Of a stretch of DNA of 64,000 nucleotides, positions 35,169 to 43,003 are shown in pieces. The notes under the pieces are model-generated. The model ran no database searches and was not told the DNA's origin. It worked only from the letters and a program-made list of their open reading frames with translations. The first letter of the stretch is position 1. Each line of letters begins with the position of its first letter. Made by a program: the position numbers and the translations under genes. Origin of the DNA: Sphingomonas aurantiaca (GTDB taxonomy: Bacteria > Pseudomonadota > Alphaproteobacteria > Sphingomonadales > Sphingomonadaceae); the NCBI RefSeq assembly GCF_003050705.1, contig NZ_QAOG01000004.1, positions 434,001 through 498,000 on the forward strand, read 5' to 3'.

Positions 35169-35356
35169 TCTTTACGAAATCACGGCCAGTCGACGTGGCG
35201 GACGGTTTTGCTGCGGGCGTGCTCACGGTCGAATCATCGACGCACGCCGATTCTTCTACATGATTTGAGCGGGATACGCGGTGTCATCGGATTTCTCGGC
35301 CGATTGCGGGGCTTCCGGGCGGACGCGGTGCCCATGCAGGGGCAAATTTCGGAAGT

Positions 35357-35432
35357 TGGTGGGCCCGGCAGGAATCGAACCCGCAACCTAGCCGTTATGA
35401 GCGGCCAGCTCTAACCGTTGAGCTACAGGCCC
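35357..35432 (-). tRNA. tRNA with CAT anticodon, probably tRNA-Ile2 (lysidine type)
   Basis: 76 bases on the minus strand with encoded CCA. The acceptor stem GGGCCTG/CGGGCCC and loop CTCATAA with anticodon CAT are clear. The body, with its TTAGAGC segment and acceptor stem, resembles tRNA-Ile2 (reading AUA after lysidine modification) more than initiator or elongator tRNA-Met, but identity by eye is not certain. Confidence 0.85.
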
Positions 35433-35494
35433 CACCGTCGCCTGCGTTAGCGCACGCGGGCATTTGGCAAAAGAGTGCAACGTGGTTGGCACAA

Positions 35495-35530
35495 ATAAAA
35501 AAGGGCGCTCCGGAAGGAACGCCCTTTTCC
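35495..35530 (-). terminator. Rho-independent terminator of the lipoprotein gene
   Basis: On the minus strand GGGCGTTCC and GGAGCGCCC pair around TTCC, followed by TTTTTT. It lies about 40 bases after the stop codon of the small lipoprotein gene. Confidence 0.9.
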
Positions 35531-35570
35531 GACAATAAAACCCTATCGAGCACAAACGCCCGAAAGAATT

Positions 35571-35837
35571 TTAGTTCATGTTGTCGGTCTTTTCGTCGGC
35601 AGCGTCACGGACGTTGTCGGCAGCAGCGTTCATGTTGTCAGCTGCGTTCTCGAGCACGTCGGTAGCGACTGCGTTCGAGGTGTTGTCCGCCATCGCGTCC
35701 ATGTTGTCAGCCTGCATTTCCATGTTGTCAGCCAGCATGTCCGCGTTGTTCTCAACGGCGGCGGCTTCTGGCGACTTGCTGCAGGCTGCGACGGACATCA
35801 GGCCGGCGGCAGCAGCGATCAGAACGATCTTCTTCAT
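35571..35837 (-). CDS. Small lipoprotein with repeated Asp-Asn-Met segments
   Basis: 88 residues from ATG 35837. A lipoprotein signal (M-K-K-I-V-L-I-A-A-A-A-G-L-M-S-V-A-A-C) ends at the lipobox cysteine. The mature part is almost wholly made of A-D-N-M-type units (A-D-M-L-A-D-N-M, Q-A-D-N-M-D-A-M-A-D-N, N-A-A-D-N-M-N-A-A-A-D-N), with a strong negative charge and alanine, consistent with a long helix or coiled coil. The gene has its own terminator. I do not know the function; small acidic lipoproteins of this form occur in sphingomonads. Confidence 0.8.
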   Translation of the reverse strand: MKKIVLIAAAAGLMSVAACSKSPEAAAVENNADMLADNMEMQADNMDAMADNTSNAVATDVLENAADNMNAAADNVRDAADEKTDNMN

Positions 35838-35991
35838 TCGAATGCTCCCAAGCATAGTTTCACTCGCGGCCGACCCGATTGCCGTCGCGAAGTCACGTCA
35901 AATAGCGGACCCCGGCGGGGGGTCAATCCGCTAAATTCATCTCTCCGCAAGCTTTGCGGCAGAACGATGACGTTTCGGTTGCTGCAACTGG

Positions 35992-37395
35992 TCACTTTTC
36001 GAGCACGATCGGGCCGATTTCTTCGGGTGCATTGGCCACCGTTGCGATCATCGCTGTCCACGCCGCGACGTTCTGGCGAAGCTGTTCGGGGTCGATCCGA
36101 TCAAGCGTATCTTCGGGCGTGTGATGATAGTCGAAGTAGCGCAGACCCGACTGGTTGAGGTCGATTCCGGCGACGCCTGTGGCGATCGTCGGGCCGACAT
36201 CGGTGCCGCCATGCGGCGTACCGGCGCCGCGGATGATCCCGAGCGGCGCGAGCACGACCGCGAGGCGATCGACCACCGGCTTGGCGGCGTCGGGCAGGCT
36301 GCTCTCGAACCGCCAGACGCGATCGGCGCCGAAGTCCGATTCGGCGGCGGTGGCATGACGCTCGCCGGCATGCGCCTTGGCATAAGCGGCACCGCCGAAG
36401 CCGCCGCTTTCCTCATCGCCGAACCAGACGACACGGATCGTCCGCCGTGGACGCTGGCCGCTGTCCATCACGATCTTGGCGGCGGCGGCGGTGATCGCGA
36501 CGCCCGATGCGTCGTCGATCGCGCCGGTGCCGAGATCCCAGCTGTCGAGATGGCCGCCGACGAGGACGATGCCGGCCTTGGGATCGGTGCCCGGAACTTC
36601 GGCGACGACGTTGCCGGAGTCGCGCATGCCGACCTGCTTGTCCTCGAGCACCAGCTTCAGCGTCACCGGCTTGCCGAGCTTGACCAGTCGCTCGACATGC
36701 TCGGCGTCCGCCACCGACAGTGCCGCCGCGGGGATCGGCGTTACGCCCGCGTCGAAATTGGTGTTGCCCGCGTGCGGCCCGCGACCATGATCGGTGCCGA
36801 TCGACCGGATCACGATCGCCGCCGCACCCTTTTTGGCGGCGACGTTCGGCCCGACAAAGCGCGCAGTGCCCTGCGATCCATAGCTCGACCCGTCCTGGGT
36901 CGGCTGCATCGCGTTCGAGACGAAGGCGATCTTGCCCTTCAGGCTGCCGTCGGCGGCGAGCGCCAAATCATTATATGTTGCGAAATACACGATCGGCAGC
37001 GTCAGCCCGCCCGCCGGTGTCGCGCCCGAATTGCCGAGGCCGACCAGATGCAGTTTTTGCGCATAGGGTGCGACGAGGTCACCACTCTCCGTTCCGCGCG
37101 ACCAGACGGGCAACTGGTATGTCTCGACCCGGACATTCTTGAACCCGAGTGCCTTCAGCTTGGCGACCGACCAGGCGCGCGCCCGCGGTGCTGCCTCGGT
37201 GCCGGTCATCCGCGGGCCGACCTCGGTCGTGATCCCCTCGACGATCTTGTACGCCGTGTCGTCGGTCAGCGCCTTGTCGCGCAGCGCGGCGACCTTCGCG
37301 TCGGCTGCGGTCGCAAGCGCGGCGGCACGTTGCGCCGCTAGAGGAGAGGTGAGGGCGGACGCGGCCAATACCGCGAGCAGGGTGCGTTTCATCAT
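35992..37395 (-). CDS. Secreted M28 family zinc aminopeptidase/carboxypeptidase-like protein
   Basis: 467 residues with a signal peptide (T-L-L-A-V-L-A-A-S-A-L-T-S-P-L-A-A-Q). A PA-like insert domain (residues about 130-240) precedes the M28 core, which has every metal-site motif: G-G-H-L-D-S-W-D (first His and Asp), G-A-I-D-D-A-S-G (bridging Asp), G-D-E-E-S-G (catalytic and ligand Glu), the Asp of G-G-T-D-V-G-P, and Y-H-H-T-P-E-D-T-L-D (last His). It probably trims peptides in the periplasm. This is the third secreted peptidase in about 8 kb. Confidence 0.95.
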   Translation of the reverse strand: MMKRTLLAVLAASALTSPLAAQRAAALATAADAKVAALRDKALTDDTAYKIVEGITTEVGPRMTGTEAAPRARAWSVAKLKALGFKNVRVETYQLPVWSRGTESGDLVAPYAQKLHLVGLGNSGATPAGGLTLPIVYFATYNDLALAADGSLKGKIAFVSNAMQPTQDGSSYGSQGTARFVGPNVAAKKGAAAIVIRSIGTDHGRGPHAGNTNFDAGVTPIPAAALSVADAEHVERLVKLGKPVTLKLVLEDKQVGMRDSGNVVAEVPGTDPKAGIVLVGGHLDSWDLGTGAIDDASGVAITAAAAKIVMDSGQRPRRTIRVVWFGDEESGGFGGAAYAKAHAGERHATAAESDFGADRVWRFESSLPDAAKPVVDRLAVVLAPLGIIRGAGTPHGGTDVGPTIATGVAGIDLNQSGLRYFDYHHTPEDTLDRIDPEQLRQNVAAWTAMIATVANAPEEIGPIVLEK

Positions 37396-37498
37396 GGGGG
37401 CAGCCTATGGTGCTGCTCCCCGTTTGCCAACGGCTCGCCGCATCGCTATCTGCGCACGTCAAATCCCGCCTCATTCAAGCATGGAGCTCGGCACCCAC

Positions 37499-39178
37499 AT
37501 GGCCGTCCAGTATACCTACGTCATGAAGGGTCTGTCGAAGACCTTCCCCGGTGCCAACAAGCCCGTTCTCAACAACATCCATCTGCAGTTCATCCCGTCG
37601 GCGAAGATCGCGATCATCGGCCCGAACGGCTCGGGCAAGTCAACCTTGATGAAGATCATGGCCGGCATGGATCCCGATTTCACCGGCGAGGCCTGGGCGG
37701 CCGAGGGCGTCAACGTCGGCTATCTCGCGCAGGAGCCGCAGCTCGATCCGACCAAGGACGTGATGGGCAACGTCAAGGACGGCGTGCGCCCGGTCGCGGA
37801 TCTGGTCGACCGGTTCAACGCGATCTCGGCCGAGATGGGCGATCCGCAGGACGACACCGACTTTGACGCGCTGATGGAAGAGATGGGCGAGCTTCAGGCC
37901 AAGATCGACGCGGTCGATGGCTGGGCGCTCGACAGCCAGCTTGAACAGGCGATGGAAGCGCTGCGCTGCCCGCCGGGCGATGCGTCGGTGGTGAACCTGT
38001 CGGGCGGCGAGAAGCGCCGTGTTGCTCTGTGCAAGCTGCTGCTCGAGAAGCCGCAGATCCTGCTGCTCGATGAGCCGACCAACCATCTCGATGCCGAAAG
38101 CGTGTCGTGGCTGGAAAACTACCTCAAGGAATATACCGGCAACGTCATTCTCGTGACGCATGACCGCTACTTCCTCGACAACGTCGTCAACTGGGTGCTC
38201 GAGCTCGATCGCGGGCGCTATTACACCTACGAGAGCAACTATTCGGGCTATCTGGAGAAGAAGGCGCAGCGCCTCAGCCAGGAAGAGCGCGAAGAGGCGG
38301 GTAAGCAGAAGGCGATCGCCGACGAGCTGGCGTGGATGCGTCAGACTCCCAAGGCCCGCCAGACCAAGTCGAAGGCGCGTATCCGTGCGTTCGACGAGCT
38401 GATGGAAAAGCAGGAGAACCGCGTCGCCGGCAAGGCCGCGATCCTGATCCAGCTGCCCGCGCGCCTCGGCGGCAAGGTGATCGAGGCGAAGGGCCTGACC
38501 AAGTCGTACGGCGACAAGCTGTTGTTCGACGGTCTCGACTTCACGTTGCCCCCGGGCGGCATCGTCGGCGTGATCGGCCCCAACGGCGCGGGCAAGTCGA
38601 CTTTGTTCAAGCTCATCACCGGCCAGGAAACGCCGGACGAAGGCACGATCGAGGTCGGCTCGACCGTCAAGCTCGGCTATGTCGACCAGAGCCGCGACGA
38701 TCTCGATCCGAACAAGAACGTCTGGCAGGAAATCTCCGACGAACTCGAGATCTTCCGCTTCGGCAAGCAGGAGATGGGCACGCGCGCGTATGTCGGCGCG
38801 TTCAACTTCCGCGGGCCCGACCAGCAGAAGAAGGTCGGACAGCTGTCGGGCGGTGAGCGCAACCGCGTCCACATGGCCAAGATGCTCAAGGAGGGTGGCA
38901 ACGTCCTCCTGCTCGACGAGCCGACCAACGATCTCGACGTCGAGACGCTGCGTGCGCTCGAGGAGGCGCTGGAGACGTTCGCAGGTTGCGCGGTGGTCAT
39001 CAGCCATGACCGCTTCTTCCTCGATCGCCTCGCGACGCACATCCTCGCCTTCGAGGGCGACAGCCATGTCGAGTGGTTCGAGGGCAATTACGCGTCGTAC
39101 GAGGAGGACAAGCGTCGTCGCATGGGCGATGCCGCCGACCGCCCGACTCGTCTGGCGTACAAGAAGCTGACGCGCTGA
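37499..39178 (+). CDS. ettA: Energy-dependent translational throttle protein EttA (ABC-F)
   Basis: About 559 residues starting M-A-V-Q-Y-T-Y-V-M (an ATG at 37481 would add six codons). It has two ABC ATPase cassettes without membrane parts. Cassette one has G-P-N-G-S-G-K-S-T and L-S-G-G-E-K-R-R, D-E-P-T-N-H-L-D; cassette two has G-P-N-G-A-G-K-S-T, L-S-G-G-E-R-N-R and D-E-P-T-N-D-L-D. The linker carries the basic R-Q-T-P-K-A-R-Q-T-K-S-K-A-R helix that contacts the ribosome. EttA senses ADP/ATP and gates entry into elongation. Length and the arm region match the EttA subgroup. Confidence 0.95.
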   Translation: MAVQYTYVMKGLSKTFPGANKPVLNNIHLQFIPSAKIAIIGPNGSGKSTLMKIMAGMDPDFTGEAWAAEGVNVGYLAQEPQLDPTKDVMGNVKDGVRPVADLVDRFNAISAEMGDPQDDTDFDALMEEMGELQAKIDAVDGWALDSQLEQAMEALRCPPGDASVVNLSGGEKRRVALCKLLLEKPQILLLDEPTNHLDAESVSWLENYLKEYTGNVILVTHDRYFLDNVVNWVLELDRGRYYTYESNYSGYLEKKAQRLSQEEREEAGKQKAIADELAWMRQTPKARQTKSKARIRAFDELMEKQENRVAGKAAILIQLPARLGGKVIEAKGLTKSYGDKLLFDGLDFTLPPGGIVGVIGPNGAGKSTLFKLITGQETPDEGTIEVGSTVKLGYVDQSRDDLDPNKNVWQEISDELEIFRFGKQEMGTRAYVGAFNFRGPDQQKKVGQLSGGERNRVHMAKMLKEGGNVLLLDEPTNDLDVETLRALEEALETFAGCAVVISHDRFFLDRLATHILAFEGDSHVEWFEGNYASYEEDKRRRMGDAADRPTRLAYKKLTR

Positions 39179-39183
39179 GGGAA

Positions 39184-40377
39184 ATGCCGGTCATCGAACA
39201 CTCCCCCGGCGGCGACACCCCTCCTGGCGCAGGCGAGCTTCAATATCGCCTGCGCCAGCAGTCCATCCTTGCCGATTTCGGGATCGAGGCGCTGCGCGCG
39301 CGCGATCTCGAACCAATGCTGCAGCGGGCGACCGAGCTGTGCGGCGAGGGGATGCGTTCGAAATATTGCAAGTTCCTGGAATATCGCCCCGAGCAGAACA
39401 GCTTGCTGGTGCGCGCGGGGATTGGCTGGGCGCCCGGCGTGGTCGGGTCGACCGAGATGCGCACCGATCTCGCCTCGCCCGCGGGGTTCGCGCTGGAGAC
39501 CGGCGAGCCGGTAATCTCGAACCATCTCGAGAATGAGGACCGTTTCCGCACGCCGGCGTTCATGGCCGAGCACAAGATCCGCCGCGCGATCAACGTGCTG
39601 GTCGAGACGTCGGGCAAGCGGTTCGGCGTGCTCGAGGTCGACAGCCCCGACGAGGGCAAGTTCGAGCCCGCCGATCTCGCCTTCATGCAGGGCTTTGCCA
39701 ACCTGATCGGCGTCGCGATCGAGCGACAGCAGGCCGAGCAGCGGCTGAGCGATGCGATGGAGCATCAGGAGCTCCTCACGCGCGAGGCCAGCCACCGCGT
39801 CAAGAACAGCCTCGCGCTCGTCTCCGCGATGCTCAACCTGCAGATGCAGGAGGATGACGATCCGCGGATCACGCGGCTGCTCGGCGATGCGCAGGCGCGG
39901 ATCACCGCGATCGCGCAGACGCATGACCAGCTCTGGCGTGGCGAGCAGGTCGGCATCGTCGCGCTCGACGATCTGGTCTGCGGCATCGCCACGGGGCTGG
40001 CCGAGCAGGCGCCTAACCACCGCATAGAGTGCGATATCGACGCGATCCTGATCAGCGCGGACACGGCGATCCCGGTCGGGCTGCTCGTGACCGAGCTCGT
40101 TACCAACGCGATCAAATATGCCTATGACGACGCCGGCGGCGCGATCGCGGTGACGATCCGCAGCGCGGACGGACGGATCGTGCTGACGGTCTCAGATACG
40201 GGCGCGGGACTGCCGACGGATTTCGATCTGAAGGCGGCGTCGCGGCAGAGCCTGGGGATGCGGATGATCGGCAGCCTCGCGCGGCAGCTGCGTGGGACGA
40301 TCGTGATCGAGAATGGGACGGTCGGGACGTGCGCTACGCTCGATATACCCGATCCGCGGGTAACCTCGGCCGCCTAG
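39184..40377 (+). CDS. GAF-domain sensor histidine kinase of the HisKA_2 type
   Basis: 397 residues from ATG 39184, only five bases after ettA. A GAF sensor domain spans about 35-180. Then comes the HisKA_2 dimerisation box R-E-A-S-H-R-V-K-N-S-L with phospho-acceptor His204, and an HATPase domain with E-L-V-T-N-A-I-K-Y, D-T-G-A-G-L and G-M-R-M-I-G-S-L-A. This kinase type is common in alphaproteobacteria, often linked to general stress or light signalling. No response regulator gene is adjacent. It is probably co-transcribed with ettA. Confidence 0.93.
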   Translation: MPVIEHSPGGDTPPGAGELQYRLRQQSILADFGIEALRARDLEPMLQRATELCGEGMRSKYCKFLEYRPEQNSLLVRAGIGWAPGVVGSTEMRTDLASPAGFALETGEPVISNHLENEDRFRTPAFMAEHKIRRAINVLVETSGKRFGVLEVDSPDEGKFEPADLAFMQGFANLIGVAIERQQAEQRLSDAMEHQELLTREASHRVKNSLALVSAMLNLQMQEDDDPRITRLLGDAQARITAIAQTHDQLWRGEQVGIVALDDLVCGIATGLAEQAPNHRIECDIDAILISADTAIPVGLLVTELVTNAIKYAYDDAGGAIAVTIRSADGRIVLTVSDTGAGLPTDFDLKAASRQSLGMRMIGSLARQLRGTIVIENGTVGTCATLDIPDPRVTSAA

Positions 40378-40415
40378 CCTATCGTGCGACCGAACTACCG
40401 TGAGCGGCCAACCTT

Positions 40416-40466
40416 GTGTCCCCGCGAAGGCGGGGACCCAGACTGGGCTCCCGCCTTCGCGGGAGA
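40416..40466. repeat. Intergenic palindromic repeat, copy 1
   Basis: Two hairpins in a row, CCCCGCGAAGGCGGGG and CCCGCCTTCGCGGG, with CCCAGACTGGG between, so the whole element is itself an imperfect palindrome. It lies between convergent genes and could serve as a terminator. A similar element is at 48375. Confidence 0.9.
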
Positions 40467-40493
40467 ACAAGGAGGAGGGTGCCGCGCTTCGAC

Positions 40494-41378
40494 TCAGGCC
40501 GGCGCCATCACCCGGATAATTCCCGCCGCCACCTTCGCCGTCACCGGTGTACGTGCCAGAACCTCGCCATCGATCGAGATCGGCAGCGGCGGGATGGTGT
40601 TGATCTTGAGGCTCTTGCCGCGGAAGTCGCGGACCTTCTCGTGCCGCGACTGCAGCCGGAACACGCTGGAGACCCAGTTCTGCACCAGCCGGCGCTTTAC
40701 ATGCCCCATCACCGCCTGGACGACGATCTCGCCCGAATCGACTGCCGCCGCGTCGACCAGTTCGGTGCCGCCATGATAGGGCCCGTTCGAGATCCGCACC
40801 TCGACGACGCGGATCTTCACCGCGGTCGGGCCTTCGCCGACGATCAGCGTGAACGGGCGGAAGCGGAGATATTGATACGCCGCCCAGCTGAGATAGCCGA
40901 CCTTGCCGAGCATCTTCTTCAACCCGTGCGGCACCGTCTCGGCGATCTTCGGGCTGATCCCCATTGCCGCGCAGTTCGCGAAATAATCGCCGTCGATCAT
41001 CCCCAGGTCGATCCGCCGCGGCTTGCCGGTGCGGATCACCTCGACCGCACCCTCGATCGTCAGCGGGATGCCCAGCGTGCGCGCGAAGCTGTTCGCCGTC
41101 CCCAGCGGCAGCACGCCCAGGATCACGTCGTGCCCGACCATCAGGTCGACCAGCCCGCTGACCGTGCCGTCCCCGCCACCCAGGATCAGCAGGTCGGGCT
41201 TCTTGGCGAGCGCGCTCAGTACGGTTGCCTCAAGGTCCTTGGGATCCTCGACCGCATGCGCGTCGACCTCATAGGGAAGCCCGGACATCGCCGCGCAGGC
41301 GCGCTTGAACAGCTTTTGTCCCTTGCGCGACTTGGCGTTGACGACGAGCGCGGCAGAGGTGATCGTATCGTTCGACAT
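40494..41378 (-). CDS. Diacylglycerol kinase-family lipid kinase (YegS-like)
   Basis: 294 residues. The catalytic G-G-G-D-G-T-V-S-G-L near 69-78 and L-P-L-G-T-A-N-S-F-A-R near 95-105 are the kinase-domain hallmarks of the DAGK/YegS/sphingosine-kinase fold. The C-terminal beta-sandwich ends with I-S-I-D-G-E-V. Since sphingomonads make sphingolipids, a sphingoid-base or diacylglycerol substrate is plausible, but the sequence does not decide between them. A repeat lies at its 3' end. Confidence 0.92.
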   Translation of the reverse strand: MSNDTITSAALVVNAKSRKGQKLFKRACAAMSGLPYEVDAHAVEDPKDLEATVLSALAKKPDLLILGGGDGTVSGLVDLMVGHDVILGVLPLGTANSFARTLGIPLTIEGAVEVIRTGKPRRIDLGMIDGDYFANCAAMGISPKIAETVPHGLKKMLGKVGYLSWAAYQYLRFRPFTLIVGEGPTAVKIRVVEVRISNGPYHGGTELVDAAAVDSGEIVVQAVMGHVKRRLVQNWVSSVFRLQSRHEKVRDFRGKSLKINTIPPLPISIDGEVLARTPVTAKVAAGIIRVMAPA

Positions 41379-41471
41379 AGGGCTCCCAAACGCACCACGG
41401 GTGGTTTCGCACGCGTAACGCGTGTGGGGTAACGCTTGATCCGTCCGCGGTCATCCCGCAAAGCCCCAAGC

Positions 41472-42464
41472 ATGACCGCAAGCTATCCCGCGCTTCGCCT
41501 CCGTCGCACCCGCGCCTCCGCCTGGAGCCGCCGCCTCCATGCCGAGACCGTGCTGACTCCCGCCGACCTGATCTGGCCGCTGTTCGTGGCGGAAGGGGAG
41601 GGCGTCGAGCAACCGATCGCCAGCCTGCCGGGCGTTTCGCGCTGGTCGGTCGACGGCATCGTCGCGCGCGGCCGCGAGGCGCGCGACCTCGGCATCCCGT
41701 GCATCGCACTGTTTCCCTATACGCAACCCGAGCGCCGTACCGATGACGGGCGCGAGGCGCTCAACCCCGATAATCTGATGTGCCAGGCGATCCGCGCGCT
41801 CAAGGACGCGGTGCCCGAGGTCGGCGTGCTGACTGACGTCGCACTCGATCCCTATACCAGCCACGGCCATGACGGGTTGGTCGACGCGGCGGGCTATGTC
41901 GTCAACGACACGACCGCCGAGATGCTCGTCGCGCAGGCGCTCAACCAAGCGAACGCAGGCGCGGACATCATCGCGCCGTCGGACATGATGGACGGGCGCA
42001 TCGGCATGATCCGCAGCGCGCTCGAGGCGGACTCGCATCACAACGTCCAGATCATGTCCTACGCCGCCAAATATGCGAGCGCATTCTACGGCCCTTTCCG
42101 CGATGCGGTCGGCAGCCGCGGGCTGCTGAAGGGTGACAAGAAGACGTACCAGATGGACAACGCCAACGCCGAGGAAGCGCTTCGCGAGGTCGCGATGGAC
42201 CTGGCGGAAGGCGCCGACACGGTGATGGTCAAGCCGGGCCTGCCGTATCTCGACATCATCGTCCGTGTTCGCCAGGCGTTCGAGGTGCCGGTGTTCGCCT
42301 ACCAGGTGTCGGGCGAGTACGCGATGATCGAGGCTGCGGTCGCCGCTGGGGCCGCGGAGCGCGACGTCATGGTTCTCGAAACGTTGATGTCGTTCAAGCG
42401 CGCGGGCTGTTCGGGCGTGCTGACCTATCACGCGGCGCATGCGGCGAAACTGCTCGGCGGATGA
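41472..42464 (+). CDS. hemB: Delta-aminolevulinic acid dehydratase (porphobilinogen synthase)
   Basis: 330 residues from ATG 41472 (the longer frame upstream is not conserved). It condenses two 5-aminolevulinate to porphobilinogen in heme synthesis. Both Schiff-base lysine regions are visible: S-Y-A-A-K-Y-A-S-A-F-Y-G-P-F-R-D-A and M-V-K-P-G-L-P-Y-L-D. P-S-D-M-M-D-G-R and the substrate loop Y-Q-V-S-G-E-Y are also intact. A D-V-A-L-D-P-Y-T region without the three-cysteine zinc site indicates a Mg-type enzyme. It overlaps the GNAT gene by four bases. Confidence 0.97.
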   Translation: MTASYPALRLRRTRASAWSRRLHAETVLTPADLIWPLFVAEGEGVEQPIASLPGVSRWSVDGIVARGREARDLGIPCIALFPYTQPERRTDDGREALNPDNLMCQAIRALKDAVPEVGVLTDVALDPYTSHGHDGLVDAAGYVVNDTTAEMLVAQALNQANAGADIIAPSDMMDGRIGMIRSALEADSHHNVQIMSYAAKYASAFYGPFRDAVGSRGLLKGDKKTYQMDNANAEEALREVAMDLAEGADTVMVKPGLPYLDIIVRVRQAFEVPVFAYQVSGEYAMIEAAVAAGAAERDVMVLETLMSFKRAGCSGVLTYHAAHAAKLLGG

Positions 42465-43003
42465 TCGAGACCGAGCGGCTGACCTTGCGCGGCTGGCGCG
42501 ATGACGATGCCGCTGCGCATCACGCGATGTGCGCCGATCCGGCGGTGATGGCGTATCTCGGGCCGCCGCCCTCGCTGGCCGATTCGGCGGCGGTGGTGGC
42601 ACGTCAGACCGCTATTCTTGCCGATTACGGCGCATGCTTCTGGGCGCTCGAACGGCGCGATACCGGCGCGTTCATCGGCTGGTGCGGGATCAAGCCCGGC
42701 CCGGCCGGTACGCCGATCGAAGACAGACCCGAGATTGGCTGGAGCCTGGTCCGCGATGCGTGGGGGCAGGGTTACGCGCGCGAAGCCGCCAAGGCCGCAC
42801 TGGCCTGGGGCTGGGCCCGGCTCGACTTGCCGACGATCTGGGCGATCACCGTGCCGGCCAATCGGTCGAGCCGAACGCTCATGGACCGGCTCGGCATGAC
42901 CCGCGTGGTCGACGGCGACTTCGATCACCCCAAGCTCGCCGAAGACGACCCGCTTCGCCGCCACATCCTCTACCGGATCGACCGTCCCGCCTATGTCCGA
43001 TAA
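42461..43003 (+). CDS. GNAT family N-acetyltransferase (RimJ/RimL-like)
   Basis: 180 residues. It starts at ATGA overlapping hemB. I-E-T-E-R-L-T-L-R-G-W at the N-terminus is typical of RimJ/RimL-type enzymes, with an acetyl-CoA-binding W-G-Q-G-Y-A-R-E-A-A-K motif and A-I-T-V-P-A-N-R-S-S-R-T-L-M-D-R-L-G. The target is unknown. The next gene begins 11 bases before its stop, so three genes are tightly linked. Confidence 0.9.
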   Translation: MIETERLTLRGWRDDDAAAHHAMCADPAVMAYLGPPPSLADSAAVVARQTAILADYGACFWALERRDTGAFIGWCGIKPGPAGTPIEDRPEIGWSLVRDAWGQGYAREAAKAALAWGWARLDLPTIWAITVPANRSSRTLMDRLGMTRVVDGDFDHPKLAEDDPLRRHILYRIDRPAYVR

